Under the pieces are notes generated by a model, which did not search any database, was not told the DNA's origin, and was given only the letters and a program-made list of their open reading frames with translations. From Bedellia somnulentella (Eukaryota > Arthropoda > Insecta > Lepidoptera > Bedelliidae), in the NCBI GenBank assembly GCA_963576735.1, contig OY755178.1, positions 10,168,001 to 10,232,000 on the forward strand: DNA of 64,000 bases, read 5' to 3'. Positions 31,670-43,252 of the stretch are shown piece by piece; positions within the stretch are counted from its first letter, which is position 1; each line of letters begins with the position of its first letter. The position numbers were made by a program, and so were the translations under genes.

Positions 31670-33150
31670 GAATAAAATAAAAATATATGGTAAATAGAAG
31701 AAAACATTTAAACAAAATTAAAGTTTCTGAAAATTAAAGTCACAATAACATATGACAAAAACATGATTGATGCCTTTTAAAATATGTCCAGTCATAATAA
31801 TAAGCAACACACATAACTTAGCTTGAAGTAAATCACACATAAGTTTCATTACCCTGGCTAAGCCGCAAGGAGCGCCAACCCTGAATTATGTGCTATCTAC
31901 ATTTTTCCCACATGCAATTGCTATTGCTAATTTATACCGGCATACCACGATACATCTGCAAAAATACTTAGTTGGGTCGGTATAAGAGGCGGAGGATCGA
32001 AGTCGCGCGGTCATACATAGCTTCACCGAGACCTTGTCCACTCGGCAAGGACGCTACAGCCCCGACAAAAACCACCCGCCATAACCTAACGAACGCGAGC
32101 GCGGGAAAGTTCACTTTGAAATTCGAACGTTAGTTTCAATTTGGGAAATAGAAGTCGCCAGATACAAGTGCGGTTGTGTTCTACAGGATATTTGCAGTGA
32201 ATAAGGTCAGTATATTGATTGTTTATGGTTCTGGAAAATGGGAGTTCACAAAAGTCCTGTAAGGCGTTTATGTCTTTTGTATCAAACTTTGTTACGGCTT
32301 AGATTTTTTTTATTTTTGAATTTTATTAATCTAATGGCAAGGGTGACTTCGGAATATTTTTGGAAAATCTATGTTGTTGATAGATTACAATAGTTCTATA
32401 GGGGTAATTAAGATTTTTGAGATTTTTTATGTCTTGATGGACGTTGTTTTTCAATTTGAAACTCCTGAAACAAAAATGAAATGTTTAAATAAACATTCAT
32501 CACATACATTAACATGGAAATGAATAAAAATTTCGTTTTGGTGTTTTTTACTTATAAAATTAACATAATACATTTTATGTATAAATTGCTAGCAATAGCG
32601 TAGCGTAGATACCGCAAGTTATCTAAGTAACTTGTGATTAACCTATACCTATAAAGATGCCTACGATTCCAAAAGGGATGAACAGAGCTTTTGGGAGCAA
32701 GATGTTTTTTTTAATTGTCAAATAAATAATGGTTGATTATAGGTCTCGAGCTAAATAGCCTAATTGTTGCCTGTAAAACCTTGTTAAATGCTAATCTAAG
32801 CCGACATTGCTCAGCTAAAAAAATTAAATGTACGCATCTCAATTTTAGAGTAATGTGAAGTGAATGCTAACTTATTTATTACCACTTTTTTGCTCATAAA
32901 ATAACACGGATAACATAATTTATACTTAATTATGTCATTTGAAATAGATTAGTGGTATTCCAAGTCGACTGTAAGCAGCTGTGAACTTCATGTAATAATC
33001 GGTACAACAGTTTAAAAATATTATATTTTGTTGTTGCAATAGAATCCACGGCATTTTATCACTTTCAGTGGCATATAAATGAATATATTGCAAAACGATA
33101 AAACTGACGATAAACTAGTTTCGAAATGTGTTGCTTGCTTATTACTTAAA
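31665..33150. other. No coding gene seen; GC-richer, promoter-like block at about 31975-32215
   Basis: Within AT-rich DNA, 31975-32215 is richer in GC and CpG (GGATCGAAGTCGCGCGG, CGAACGCGAGCGCGGG). It ends in GTGAATAAGGTCAGTATATT, which could be a splice donor (AAG then GTCAGT). A non-coding first exon and promoter on the plus strand is possible, but no downstream exon was found. Confidence 0.25.
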
Positions 33151-33292
33151 AATACATACATACATACATATTCTCACGCCGTTAGTTCCCATTGGGGTAG
33201 GCAGAGACTATCGATCGCCACTTTGTACGATCCTGGCAAACCTCTCTGGCTTCGTTTACATCCATCAATCTTTTCATACATGCTCTTTCTGA
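33151..33292. repeat. Family D repeat
   Basis: ATACATATTCTCACGCCGTT, then GGGGTAGGCAGAGACTATCG and CTTTGTACGATCCTGGCAAA, to CATCAATCTTTTCATACATG. It is almost identical to 39218-39360. Its first 50 bases resemble the CATA-end module of family A in minus orientation. Confidence 0.8.
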
Positions 33293-33780
33293 ATATACTT
33301 AAAAATCTTCAGATATTATCATCACATTATCTTTAAAGCAGCAATGCAATGTAAAGGAAAAGGAATATTTCAGCCATCAATAAGTTTTATTTGCAAATTA
33401 TATAGATTTTGTATCCTAAGTTAATATCTACCATCCATCGACTAACGACTAACATCTCTTAATACGGTACCCAGAAACATCAAAATCAGATAGTCTTCAT
33501 CTACTATTGTGAGCCAATAAGGGAATAGATAGTTAAATAAATAATCATTGGTGATGGGATTCCAAAATACAGTAGCCTCATTTATTACAGGACTTTTCCT
33601 ATCCTTGTAGTCATAGGAATCCATGGAAAAAGATAGGATAGTGCTAATATAAGCTGGCAACTAAGGAAAACGATTTTTATATTTCTATATATTTCAGTAC
33701 AAAAATAAGACTACAATGAACCATTGTTTTTTGTACTGAACCCACTTGCAAAAGATATAGCCGTAACATAAATAACTTAA

Positions 33781-33995
33781 TACTCACGGCTATAAATTGC
33801 TAAAAGAATAAGAAATTATTTAGCTACTTTTGGAAGTTGTGTTGGAAAAAGATTGTAAAACAAAGGTTTTTGGTGATGGGTCTTCAACCGCATCGTCCAA
33901 AATCACTTAAAAATCCCCATTACACGTAGCCGCCGCTTATGAACACTCACGGGAAGACATACATTAGTGCTATTCTAAGCCAAAACTACTCAGCT
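33781..33995 (-). repeat. A-family repeat, minus
   Basis: ACTCACGGCTATAAATTGCT to CTAAGCCAAAACTACTCAGC. It lost the GGGGTAGCCAGAGC motif. It stands 15 bp from the next copy in the same direction. Confidence 0.8.
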
Positions 33996-34009
33996 ATATT
34001 CATATAACT

Positions 34010-34260
34010 ACATACATACATACATATACTCACGGCTATAAATCCCGTAACGGGGTAGCAAGAGCTTGGGAGTGAAAAATTCCTCAGCCACTTTTGGAAG
34101 TTGATTGTGAAAAGATAATAATAATAAATGTTTTTGGTGACAGGTCTTCAACCACATCCCCCAAAAATCACTTAAAAAGCCCCTATACCCTTAGTCGCCT
34201 CTTACGATCACCCACGGGTAGAAATGCGGTAGTGTTATTCTAAGCCGACACTACACGGCA
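34010..34260 (-). repeat. A-family repeat, full length, minus
   Basis: CATACATATACTCACGGC through GGGGTAGCAAGAGCTTGGG to AGCCGACACTACACGGCA. It forms a direct pair with 33781-33995. Confidence 0.85.
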
Positions 34261-36150
34261 CTATATATAACTAAACGGCATATAACTAAAGGAATGATAT
34301 TAAATCTTTCAGATACACAAAGCCATATTTATAAATATTTGATGAATAAATTTAGCACATATGTCGTAATAACTCCACATGAACCCGCAAAGGTATCTTG
34401 TAAACGTTCCATTACAACTAGTTTGATTGGTTTTAACATTTTTGTTGTTTTAACCTAAGGTAGTATTACAGGTCTAGAGGCAGTAGTAAAGATGAGAGAT
34501 AGTGCGAGGCAGTGAGCTCGCACGAGGATATTCGATCGAACACATAACATAAAACACTTTTGTTGCTTGTTGTACAATGTACATCCGAGAACAATCTATT
34601 TTATCATTTATGGCTTATTAATATAGCTACAATGCTGATAAGAAAAGAAGAAAAAATATATTTTTTGTACCTTACTAAAAATATAATGTTAAAGTATACG
34701 ATGTAAAGAAGAACGGGTTCAGATAATTTGTGGATGGTAAGATCCGTGAGATTATTATAAAACCAACCAACATATACAAAAAATATTTTTGTAAAATGCA
34801 TATTAGACATTCAAAATACTCGATGTATTTTGTGGCTGCCAGTACGGTACACTTTACTATGTTTATTTTAATGCTTTATTTTTAAACTTTTCTTGCAGCG
34901 TTTAATTGGCAAGAGTGTAAATAAATATTTGAATTAGCTGAGAGGCAATATGCCGCTAAAAACCAATTATCTAGTTTTTTTCCGTTTGTATGGAAACATT
35001 TACGCCCACAATAAATTGCTTACTTTTTCATTGAAAAGTTAATGGTAATTAAAATCCTTATTTGATCATTAACAATACATTTAACCATATTTTTTTCTAT
35101 TTCATCTTTTCCCGATGTTTTGTTTTAAAATAACAACGCAAACGACTATAGAAGCATCATTAAAACATCCCTAAAACCACAATTAGTTACCACTAAACCT
35201 GACATTAAACTTGCATTTCGCGTTACAATTACGACTGTACACATAAATACAGACGATTTGAATTCATAAAAAAAACTAAGTTAATTTTAACGAACTAGTT
35301 GCTCGTACAAACAAGTGCCACATAATAATTAAGTAAGTACGTCTACATATTACCGATGCGATGATCTCACGCTTAACTTCTTTTTTATTTTTAAATTGCA
35401 TTGCGCCTCCTTGCGTAAACAAAGTCGATAATCCTGCGTAATATTTTTTTCCGGCCAGCATCCGATGCTATTGGCATTCATGTACGTTTTCTTAGTCCAA
35501 TGCGTATAATAAAAGGTACGTGGACCTATAATAGTCTATGTTGAAGGGTGCCGACAAACCAGTTCGGAGTCAAGTGCTTCATGCTACATTGAACTCCGTT
35601 CGGCTCGTTGGGAAATGCAATTTACTGGTCAAAAATAGCTTCATTGCGAATACCTGTATAATTAAAATAACTGTTACGATGAATAGTGTCGAGTACTATT
35701 TTTGTTAAGATAACAATCATACATCATCATTACTTAAATTAAAAAGTGGAATGGTGTTATCCAATAGCGTAATTTATGTCATAAATAGATTCACAATAAT
35801 TTATTCTCCTAACACTGCAATATTTAGGTTTTTGTATTCAAAACAACTATCCGTTTAAATGCTTTGTCTTATGTTGGAAAAAATCCTTGATTGATGTTTT
35901 CGAGAAGTTTCAAATCGATATAACTTACTTTGAAGAGATCAAATGTCCCAAAATTTTACAAAGCAACCAAGATTAGCTTATAAAATATATGCAACAAAAA
36001 TAATAGAAATATAATGTAAATTTTTATCGGCTAAAGTAGTTTTCTTTCCTGTCTTTTATGAGCGACTGTTTTTATCTGAAAAAACGTAATTTTATGGTAT
36101 TTGTTAGGATTTTATGTATTTTATTTTTGTCAATTTGTAGGGCAGCCAGC
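34261..36150. other. Mostly unassigned; one exon-like frame on the minus strand at 35461-35354
   Basis: The minus-strand frame from ATG at 35461 reads MLAGKKYYAGLSTLFTQGG and on to KKEVKREIIAS, followed by a donor-like GTAATATG near 35353. The codon mix is more even than in the AT-rich flanks, as in a real exon, but I know no matching family. An imperfect inverted repeat lies near 35553-35612 (CCAGTTCGGAGT and ACTCCGTTCGG). Confidence 0.3.
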
Positions 36151-36154
36151 ACTA

Positions 36155-36273
36155 GTAGTGTGAGGCTTGTGAGAGCGCGTATGTAACATAAAAAGATTGC
36201 TCATACAAAATCTGTCAGTATCTCACTTCTCACGTCTCACATGACATTCTCGCTCTCAGACGCCTCATGCTAC
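36155..36273. mobile_element. Possible short MITE
   Basis: GTAGTGTGAGGCTTGTGAGA on the left is complementary to TCTCAGACGCCTCATGCTAC on the right with four mismatches in the first 20. The span is 119 bp. No clear target duplication. Confidence 0.5.
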
Positions 36274-36551
36274 GGAGCCTATATTTATTTTATTCTATTT
36301 ATTCTAGCACCTTTTTGCGGTCATACCTCACGTCTGATTTTAATAAGTCGTACGGTACTCCTGATGAGCTGAATGCTTTGTTGTTATCGGTGTGATCTGT
36401 AACCCATATCATGTGGGTGTGAATAATCACGTTTATAAGTAATAGCAATGGTATTGTACAGCTAGGTATGCAAATACTGCTTAGAAAACGTTTAGGTCTT
36501 TTTAGACTTGTTTTAGTAATTTTTAAGATAATTCATCTCTTTCTCTTCTTG

Positions 36552-36744
36552 CTGTGTAGTTTCGGCTTAGAATAGCTCGGGGCTTTTTCAGTGTTTGGCG
36601 ATGTAGTTGGAGACCCATCACCAAAAACATTAATTTTAAAATCTTTTCTTCACTTAACTTCCAAAAGTTGCTGAAGAATTTCTGATTCTGAAGCGCTGGC
36701 TACTCCTTTTAGGGATTTATAGCCGTGAGTAAATGTATGTATGA
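36552..36744 (+). repeat. A-family repeat with internal deletion
   Basis: GCTGTGTAGTTTCGGCTTAG, then directly CTCGGGGCTTTTTCAGTG (the GGCGACTAA block is missing), and GAGTAAATGTATGTATGAG at the end. Confidence 0.8.
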
Positions 36745-39039
36745 GTGTCTATTTGTGTTTTTGAGATGCTTTAATTTCTTTTTGGATAAGTTGCTAATGG
36801 CACTGCCGGTGTGCAGCTCCACCTTTAATATACCCAACGCAGTAGAGTTTTCTAGACCTAAGCTAAATCGACAACCCGAGCGACAATGTAAAATAGACAG
36901 ACAAATAATCCTAACCAGTGACCATCGGGAGAACTATGTCAGTGGCAGGCAAGGGAGGTTCTAATGTAGGGTTGTTTTACTTTACTTTAGGGCTCAGGGT
37001 GATAGGGTACCATTGCTATTATATAGGGTGTGCTCATTATACAACAGGTATGACCATTTAAGATTATGGGCATTTTTAAAAGATGATCGGTTATAGCCAA
37101 TGCGGTAAGTAATAAATTGATGTAAAACCACTATTTCGTATTTATTTTTCACATTGCAACGTGAGTGCTAAAATGACTCAAAATTTTTAGTTAAGTTGCT
37201 GCCTTTTCAGCAGCTAGAGAAGGGTAACCGTTAGTTCTGCTAAGCTAATAATGTATTTACCAATATATATAGAAATAACAGTATTGTATCGATCCACACC
37301 TAGGAATATCGGAATGTATCGGCACATTTGGCAAAGCAGCCAAGTAGGTACTATTTGCTCCCATTGAAGGCAATGCCAACGATTCCAGTTTCATCAAAAA
37401 TATACGTTAATTCGTAATAAAATTCAAAGCACGCACTTCAACTGTACACTTTACCTCATTGTTTGAATTCTGAGGTAAAGAGTATTGAATGATTTATTAG
37501 TGTTTCTACGCTACGCCCGTTAACGGTTAAGTCTAGGGTAAAGTTTTCTTAATGATTTTGTATGCTAATGGTACCGTTATTTTTATATTAAACTAGCAAG
37601 TTCGCGTTAAAATTTAAATATATATGAAGTAGAAATAAAGTTTAAGTAGTAATAAAAACAACCCTTAATTGGCAATTCAGCTACTGCCAATCATATTTAT
37701 TAGTGATAAAGCTATAAGTATAGATTTAAAAAAAAAAATCTTAATTACGGAAGACATAATCAAATCTAAACAGTTTATTAAAATTAGAAGTGAATTCTTT
37801 CGTATAGTTTCAAATAATCTCAGTACAGTATACGTCATTGAAAATAACCAATTAATTATCTTGTCTCTAAAATGACAATTCCAAATGCTGGCATTCATAT
37901 TTAAAATATGTAACACATTTAAAATAATTGAAATGTTTGCTAAGTTGAATAACATAATTAATGAGTTGCGTTGTTCGTCTTAAAGCTTTATTAAATTGAA
38001 GGGTAAAAAGTACAAATTACTCACAAAAAGATACAAAATACATATTCGTGACATCCTTATTACCGAACAAACTGAAAAAAAACATATACATTATATAATC
38101 ATTACATATTTCTGTATAGTTTAATGTTGTTTCTCTTAAAACAAGCAAATTACAAACAATATTTTTATTACCTACATTTAGCGAACTAAGATTAACCTAA
38201 TGTGGTTTTTCTGATTCATTTAGGAAGTAAAACAAATATGTATACTTTAATAGTTTTTTTTATACATCTATATAGGTAATTAAATGCTCTGCATTCGTTG
38301 ATTTTACATGATTATTGCTCATGTATTTTATTAAGAAGATGTACCAGGAAATGGTTTTTAATTAAAGTTAACACTTGTGAGGTATGCGCAATATTGTTTT
38401 TTATATCATCTAATTTACTTACTATTATTATACTCATAAAATAATATGTATGTATCTAGTCATAGCAAAGTATTTACATGTATGGTAGCTATTATTAATA
38501 TTCTTGCTGAGAACGAATGCTGTCATAGTATTTGCTGATAAACAATTGTATTATAGTCTCATAAAGAATAATGTAAAATTTATGTTATAAATGAACATTG
38601 CTTTTGTGATAACGTTATCTTGTTATGTTTTCCGTATTAAAATTTATTTGCTGATCGACCCGCTTGAACTTTTGTAAAAGGTGTATCCGAACTATTACTA
38701 TTATTTCTATTACTACTTACAAAAAATATAAAGTTTTTCAAAATTAAATTTACAGTATTCCGAATGTATGTTTTTATATTCTAGTTAAATAAATAAAAAG
38801 ATGATGCAATATTTTTTGCAACATAAAAATGTATCATAGACTAACGACTATCCTATAAGCTGGGCACTTGAAATTAAATAATACTAATACGGTAACCTGT
38901 TTGACAACTGCAATTGTACTAACATTGACATGTGCTGGTGGAAATTGCTGGCATCCTGTGTCTTGGATGATCTCATGCAATACATCTATCATTTATGACA
39001 TTAATTTTAAGTAATAATATACTATATCCAAGTAAAACG
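36745..39039. other. AT-rich region, no convincing gene
   Basis: A 79-codon frame at 36725-36964 overlaps the A repeat end and includes an Arg/Gln-rich run without a known motif. The rest is very AT-rich with no splice-flanked coding pattern. Confidence 0.4.
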
Positions 39040-39128
39040 TGGACACTCTACAGCAGGTGGCAAAAATTACACTTGAAGTTAAGAAGTATTGGTACCTCTG
39101 TCCCTCCTTAGGGGATTTACGTGGAGGT
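39040..39128 (+). mobile_element. SINE family B, 3' fragment
   Basis: AAAACGTGGACACTCTACAG and AGAAGTATTGGTACCTCTG match the family B body near its 3' end. Confidence 0.5.
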
Positions 39129-39217
39129 TGTGGCTGAGCTTTTTATTTAGACAAAATTTAAAATTTTCTATGTTTTGTATGTTTATGTTTTAATTATTTA
39201 AATGTTAAATTTAAAAG

Positions 39218-39405
39218 ATTACATACATACATACATACATATTCTCACGCCGTTAGTTCCCATTGGGGTAGGCAGAGACTATCGATCGCCACTTTGTACG
39301 ATCCTGGCAAACCTCTCTGGCTTCGTTTACATCCATCAATCTTTTCATACATGCTCATTTATTCTTCATACTGCGGACACCTGCCTTTTTGAGCACATTT
39401 TCTAT
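39218..39405. repeat. Family D repeat, longest copy
   Basis: ATACATATTCTCACGCCGTT to TTCTTCATACTGCGGACACC and TTTTTGAGCACATTTTC. The first 140 bases match 33151-33292 almost exactly. Confidence 0.85.
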
Positions 39406-39620
39406 TTAAAAGATTGATACATAATATGTAAATAAATAAGATTACATACATAATTAATAAATAAACAATTTCTATGAACACATAATAATGTTATCTATCT
39501 ATGCATAAACTAGTACTTTTTTGTTATTTCTATGTTTGCAATTTAAAAGGCGCAAACTAACTTGATAATATTATACTACTCATTCATTACATGACTTAAA
39601 TTTACTTTAAGTCGTAGATA

Positions 39621-39995
39621 TAACCGTGATAGCCCAGTGGGTAGAACACTTGGTTATCGTGCAAGCGACTAGTGTTCAAATCCTGGGTCGGGCCTACACC
39701 AATTTGTCTTTTCTAAAGACATATGTGTGGTTAATTTATCATGGTTGTTAACGGTGAGGGAAAACATCGTGAGGAAACCCACATGGCTGAGTTGTACTTA
39801 GTCATGTGACAGTGTATTCGTACAAAACGGCGATAGGCCTGCCCCCTATCACGTGAGTACACTGTCCATGCAAAACGTGGGTACTCTGAACACCAGGTGA
39901 CAAAGTCACGTGATGTTCAGAAGTATTAGTACCTCTGCCAACCCCTTCGGGGATATTCGGCGTGAACGTTTATGTTTATGTTATGTTATGTTTAT
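39621..39995 (+). mobile_element. SINE family B, full length with target duplication
   Basis: tRNA-like head with an A box in GTGATAGCCCAGTGGGTAGA and a B box GTTCAAATCC, then a conserved body (GTGAGGAAACCCACATGGCT), and a tail of TTATG units. It is flanked by GTCGTAGATA (39611-39620 and 39996-40005). It is a good reference copy for the family: pol III promoter at the 5' end, no coding capacity, dependent on LINE machinery. Confidence 0.93.
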
Positions 39996-40005
39996 GTCGT
40001 AGATA

Positions 40006-41006
40006 ATAATTTTGTAGTTCCTCTTAATCATCTGTAACAAAACATAATTGACTTAACGGTAGCTGTCAATACCTCATACACATTAATTAACGATCATATT
40101 TAAGTACACTTTTTATACCATTTGTTTGTTGCAACAAAGGTGTATATTTTGACAGCTCGATAATATCAATATTAATAGTGACTAACAAGAGGGGTCAATA
40201 AACCACTTTAATTTGAAATGTAGTTGAGAATCATATGACGATGACGGACGTCTGAATGTAGTTCAAATAAAAACAGGCTCATTTCTTATGAATCATGCGA
40301 TCATGATTATGTTAAATCATACGTACTTATGTAGATCCTCAAAACACCAAGTAGCAATGTCACGTAATGCTCAGAAGTATAAGAGCCGTGAACTTTTGAG
40401 TCTTGAGAAATACTTTTGGCTACATCGCCCTGCTTACCCCAATGGGAAATAATGGTGTGAGTGTATGTATGTATGTATGCACTATAATCATTATACAAAT
40501 CTGCCTTATGTTTTTCAGTGGATGTCCCTTATAAGTGTGTGACCCTTATAAAGTTAGATTTTTGTAATAATTACATAGTTTTGTATAATGTTACATGAGA
40601 TTTAAAATACAATTCTAAATAATAGCATTATCAATGCAAAGGTCTCCGAGTATTCACCAATAAGCTTTGATTGATTGCTTTTGAAAAGTATTATATTAAT
40701 CTGTATCTGTATTTTTTGACAATCACTTTTTACTATTTAAATTTGAATTTATTTAAAACACAAATAACAACTCAATGCACCTGTATTCCTGTTTCGTATA
40801 ACTAAAATCTAGTGATTTGCCTCTCGGCAATAACAAGCACTGAGTTGGTCCTAACTCAGTGCTTGTTATTGCCAGTTTGTGTAATCATGGCCCTATATTT
40901 TTTATTTTTTTCATATTTGTCTACTATTGCTTTTGTTGTATGTTATGTTATCTATAAAAAACAATAACAGCAATTGTGACGCTAATTTATTGTATACAAA
41001 CTAAAC
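40006..41006. other. AT-rich, with a family D fragment and a perfect hairpin
   Basis: About 40420-40482 holds a D or A terminal module in the other orientation (CTTACCCCAATGGGAAATAA, GTGAGTGTATGTATG). The hairpin at 40826-40873 is listed separately. No gene seen. Confidence 0.45.
40826..40873. repeat. Perfect hairpin, 21-bp arms and a 6-base loop
   Basis: Positions 40826-40846 (GGCAATAACAAGCACTGAGT plus T) are exactly complementary to 40853-40873. The loop is GGTCCT. Pairing stops at once outside the arms. The loop is small and the stem short for a typical insect pre-miRNA, so a cruciform or transposon relic is as likely. Confidence 0.9.
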
Positions 41007-41020
41007 ATTGCTCTAACACA

Positions 41021-41184
41021 ATTTAATGTTTTTTGACATGAATTCCTCATGTGGGGATTATTACTCATAAATAAAAGATGTTATTAAAGGATGTTATTAA
41101 AGGAAAGATTAAAGGAAAGGAAAGATTAAAGGATTAAAGGAAGGATGTCGAAATTTTTCTTTCCTTTAATAACATCTTTTATTT
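41021..41184. mobile_element. Family C element, inverted dimer without tRNA head
   Basis: The left half holds ATAAAAGATGTTATTAAAGG and the right half the complement CCTTTAATAACATCTTTTAT. Between them is AAGGA-rich simple sequence. A perfect 14-bp target duplication ATTGCTCTAACACA lies at 41007-41020 and 41185-41198, so the inverted structure inserted as one unit. Confidence 0.85.
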
Positions 41185-41198
41185 ATTGCTCTAACACA

Positions 41199-41578
41199 TT
41201 GATAGTTTGTTGAGAACTAATCTATCATAGCTCTAAAATATAACTGTAGAATCAGCAATATCAAGCCCGCAAAGATACACGTAAACACATCGACCTATAT
41301 CGTCTTAGATAATCGGAGTACTCCGAACTATATTGCCAGTACCGCTGACGGCTCTATCGCCTATAATTAAAGCGAAACAATAAGAAAGTACTGGCACATC
41401 TGAATAAAGACTTGCATTGTGCAATCTACGTGCAAACTTATAGTGATAACGGCTCAGAATCGCCGGATGGTGAGATTAAATCGGCGGCGGCCGACGGCCC
41501 GTGACGGCTCTTGCCAAACTTGCTAATCTAAATCACATTGATTTATTTATTATATCTTAAAAACAATTGATGAAAACT
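41199..41578. other. No gene seen; CpG-rich patch near 41450-41515
   Basis: GGCGGCGGCCGACGGCCCGT and neighbouring CG-rich strings stand out from AT-rich flanks. A promoter or an old repeat are both possible; I see no exon. Confidence 0.3.
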
Positions 41579-41590
41579 GTTAGATAGTTC

Positions 41591-41952
41591 ACGACGTGAT
41601 AGCTCAGTGGGTAGAACACCGGTTGACGTGCAAGCGACTAATGTTCAAATCCCGGGTCGGGCCTACACCAATTTGTCTTTTCTAAAGACATAAGTGTGGT
41701 TAATTTATCATGGTTGTTAACGGTGAGGGAAAATATCGTGAGGAAACTCACATGGCTGAGTTGTACTTAGTCATGTGACAGTGTATTCGTACAAAACGGC
41801 GATAGACCTGCCCTCTATCACGTGAGTACACTGTCCATGCAAAACGTGGGTACTCTGAACACCAGGTGACAAAGTCACGTGATGTTCAGAAGTACTAGTA
41901 CCTCTGCCAACCCCCTCGGGGATATTCGGTGTGAACGTTTATGTTATGTTAT
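41591..41952 (+). mobile_element. SINE family B, full length with target duplication
   Basis: It has a head GTGATAGCTCAGTGGGTAGA, B box GTTCAAATCC, and tail of GTTAT units. The 12-bp duplication GTTAGATAGTTC lies at 41579-41590 and 41953-41964. It is very close to the copy at 39621, which points to recent activity. Confidence 0.94.
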
Positions 41953-41964
41953 GTTAGATAGTTC

Positions 41965-43077
41965 TTTTTCTACATATACAATATAGATTGTGTATTTAAT
42001 AAAAAATAATAAGTATAAAATATTTAAACGTTACTGATAGTATCCGTAAAATCTCCCATATTCTTATTCAACTTCTTACAAATAATACAATCATTTGTTT
42101 ATTCCTAATCAGATTTGACAACGTGCATTGTGTAATTTTTGTTAACATTCCAGTATTTTGTTCCAAATTCGTATTGCAAAGATGAGTAATAGATAATTCT
42201 ATAAAACGTGAAGAATCAGATAACGCAGTAAAATCAATAGACTGATGGAGATAATTAAACAATTTGAAAGGCATCACGTCCATAATAATTGTATGTTTCA
42301 AAGTTGAGTGATTGACTAGACGGCGGTGCATGAAATCATCGTAATAATAGTTAGTGATGGACCATGGAAATCGATGCAGTGATTAAATAATCCAGACTCA
42401 TCATATCCTGATAGCAGGTCAAGGAAATCGTAAATACTTTATCGATTCACTTTTAATCTTCTTTGTCGTGATTCAACTTTATTTACGATACAAACAATGC
42501 AGGGTACCATTGTACATTTGTGAGGTGGCAAAGGTTTTTTTACTACATCACTATTAGTATAAGATCCCGCTGCTAAATTTCTACGTTCATAACGTATAAA
42601 TTCAAACGCACATTTTAACATAAGTTTATGAATAGGAGAATACACTGACAAGACGCAGCATAGCAGTAATTTTAATTTAATTAATGTTTATTATTTTTCG
42701 GAGACAAATTTCGTTCAATTGTTTTCGAAATATAATAACATCCCTATCACTATCATAGCAGTGTATATAAAGAATATAAAAATCCATAGGTGCCGTTGCA
42801 AATTCGGCCGCAACTACCTCGCAGCCAGGTGTAAGTAGGTTATATTTTGGTGTGTTTTATACGTTCATAAGTTACACGCATATTTCTTATATGAAATTAA
42901 AGCTATTTTTTTTCCTAATATGATAATACATAGCTGCCTGTGAAAAAGCGGCCGCAAATTAGGGTTGCCATCTGTTAAAAACGCGATATATCCAAATCTA
43001 TTTCACAAACTGTGCTATTGTTTCTATTTATATTTTAAGACTTATATAATAACTATATTTATATTTTTTAAATACTT
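41965..43077. other. No assigned gene; two unrecognised minus-strand frames
   Basis: Frames at 42331-42068 (87 codons) and 42651-42439 (70 codons, including the string KKPLPPHKCTMVPCIVC) have no known motif. Near 42763-42840 a TATATAAAG string precedes TCGGCCGCAACTACCTCGCA and a donor-like CCAGGTGTAAGT, which could be a promoter and first exon on the plus strand but is unproven. Confidence 0.3.
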
Positions 43078-43252
43078 ACTTACTTACCTATACTCACGCC
43101 CATTATTCCCTTTGGAGTAGGCAGAGACTATCGATCGCCACTTAGTACCATCTTGAAAAACTTCTCTTGCTTACCTTACATTAATTATTCTATAGCATGT
43201 ATGATATGCTCTTTTATTCTTCTCACTTCGGACCCTCGCCTTTATAAGAATG
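43078..43252. repeat. Family D repeat, diverged
   Basis: ACTCACGCCCATTATTCCC, GAGTAGGCAGAGACTATCGA and CTTTTATTCTTCTCACTTCG match the copy at 39218. Confidence 0.7.
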
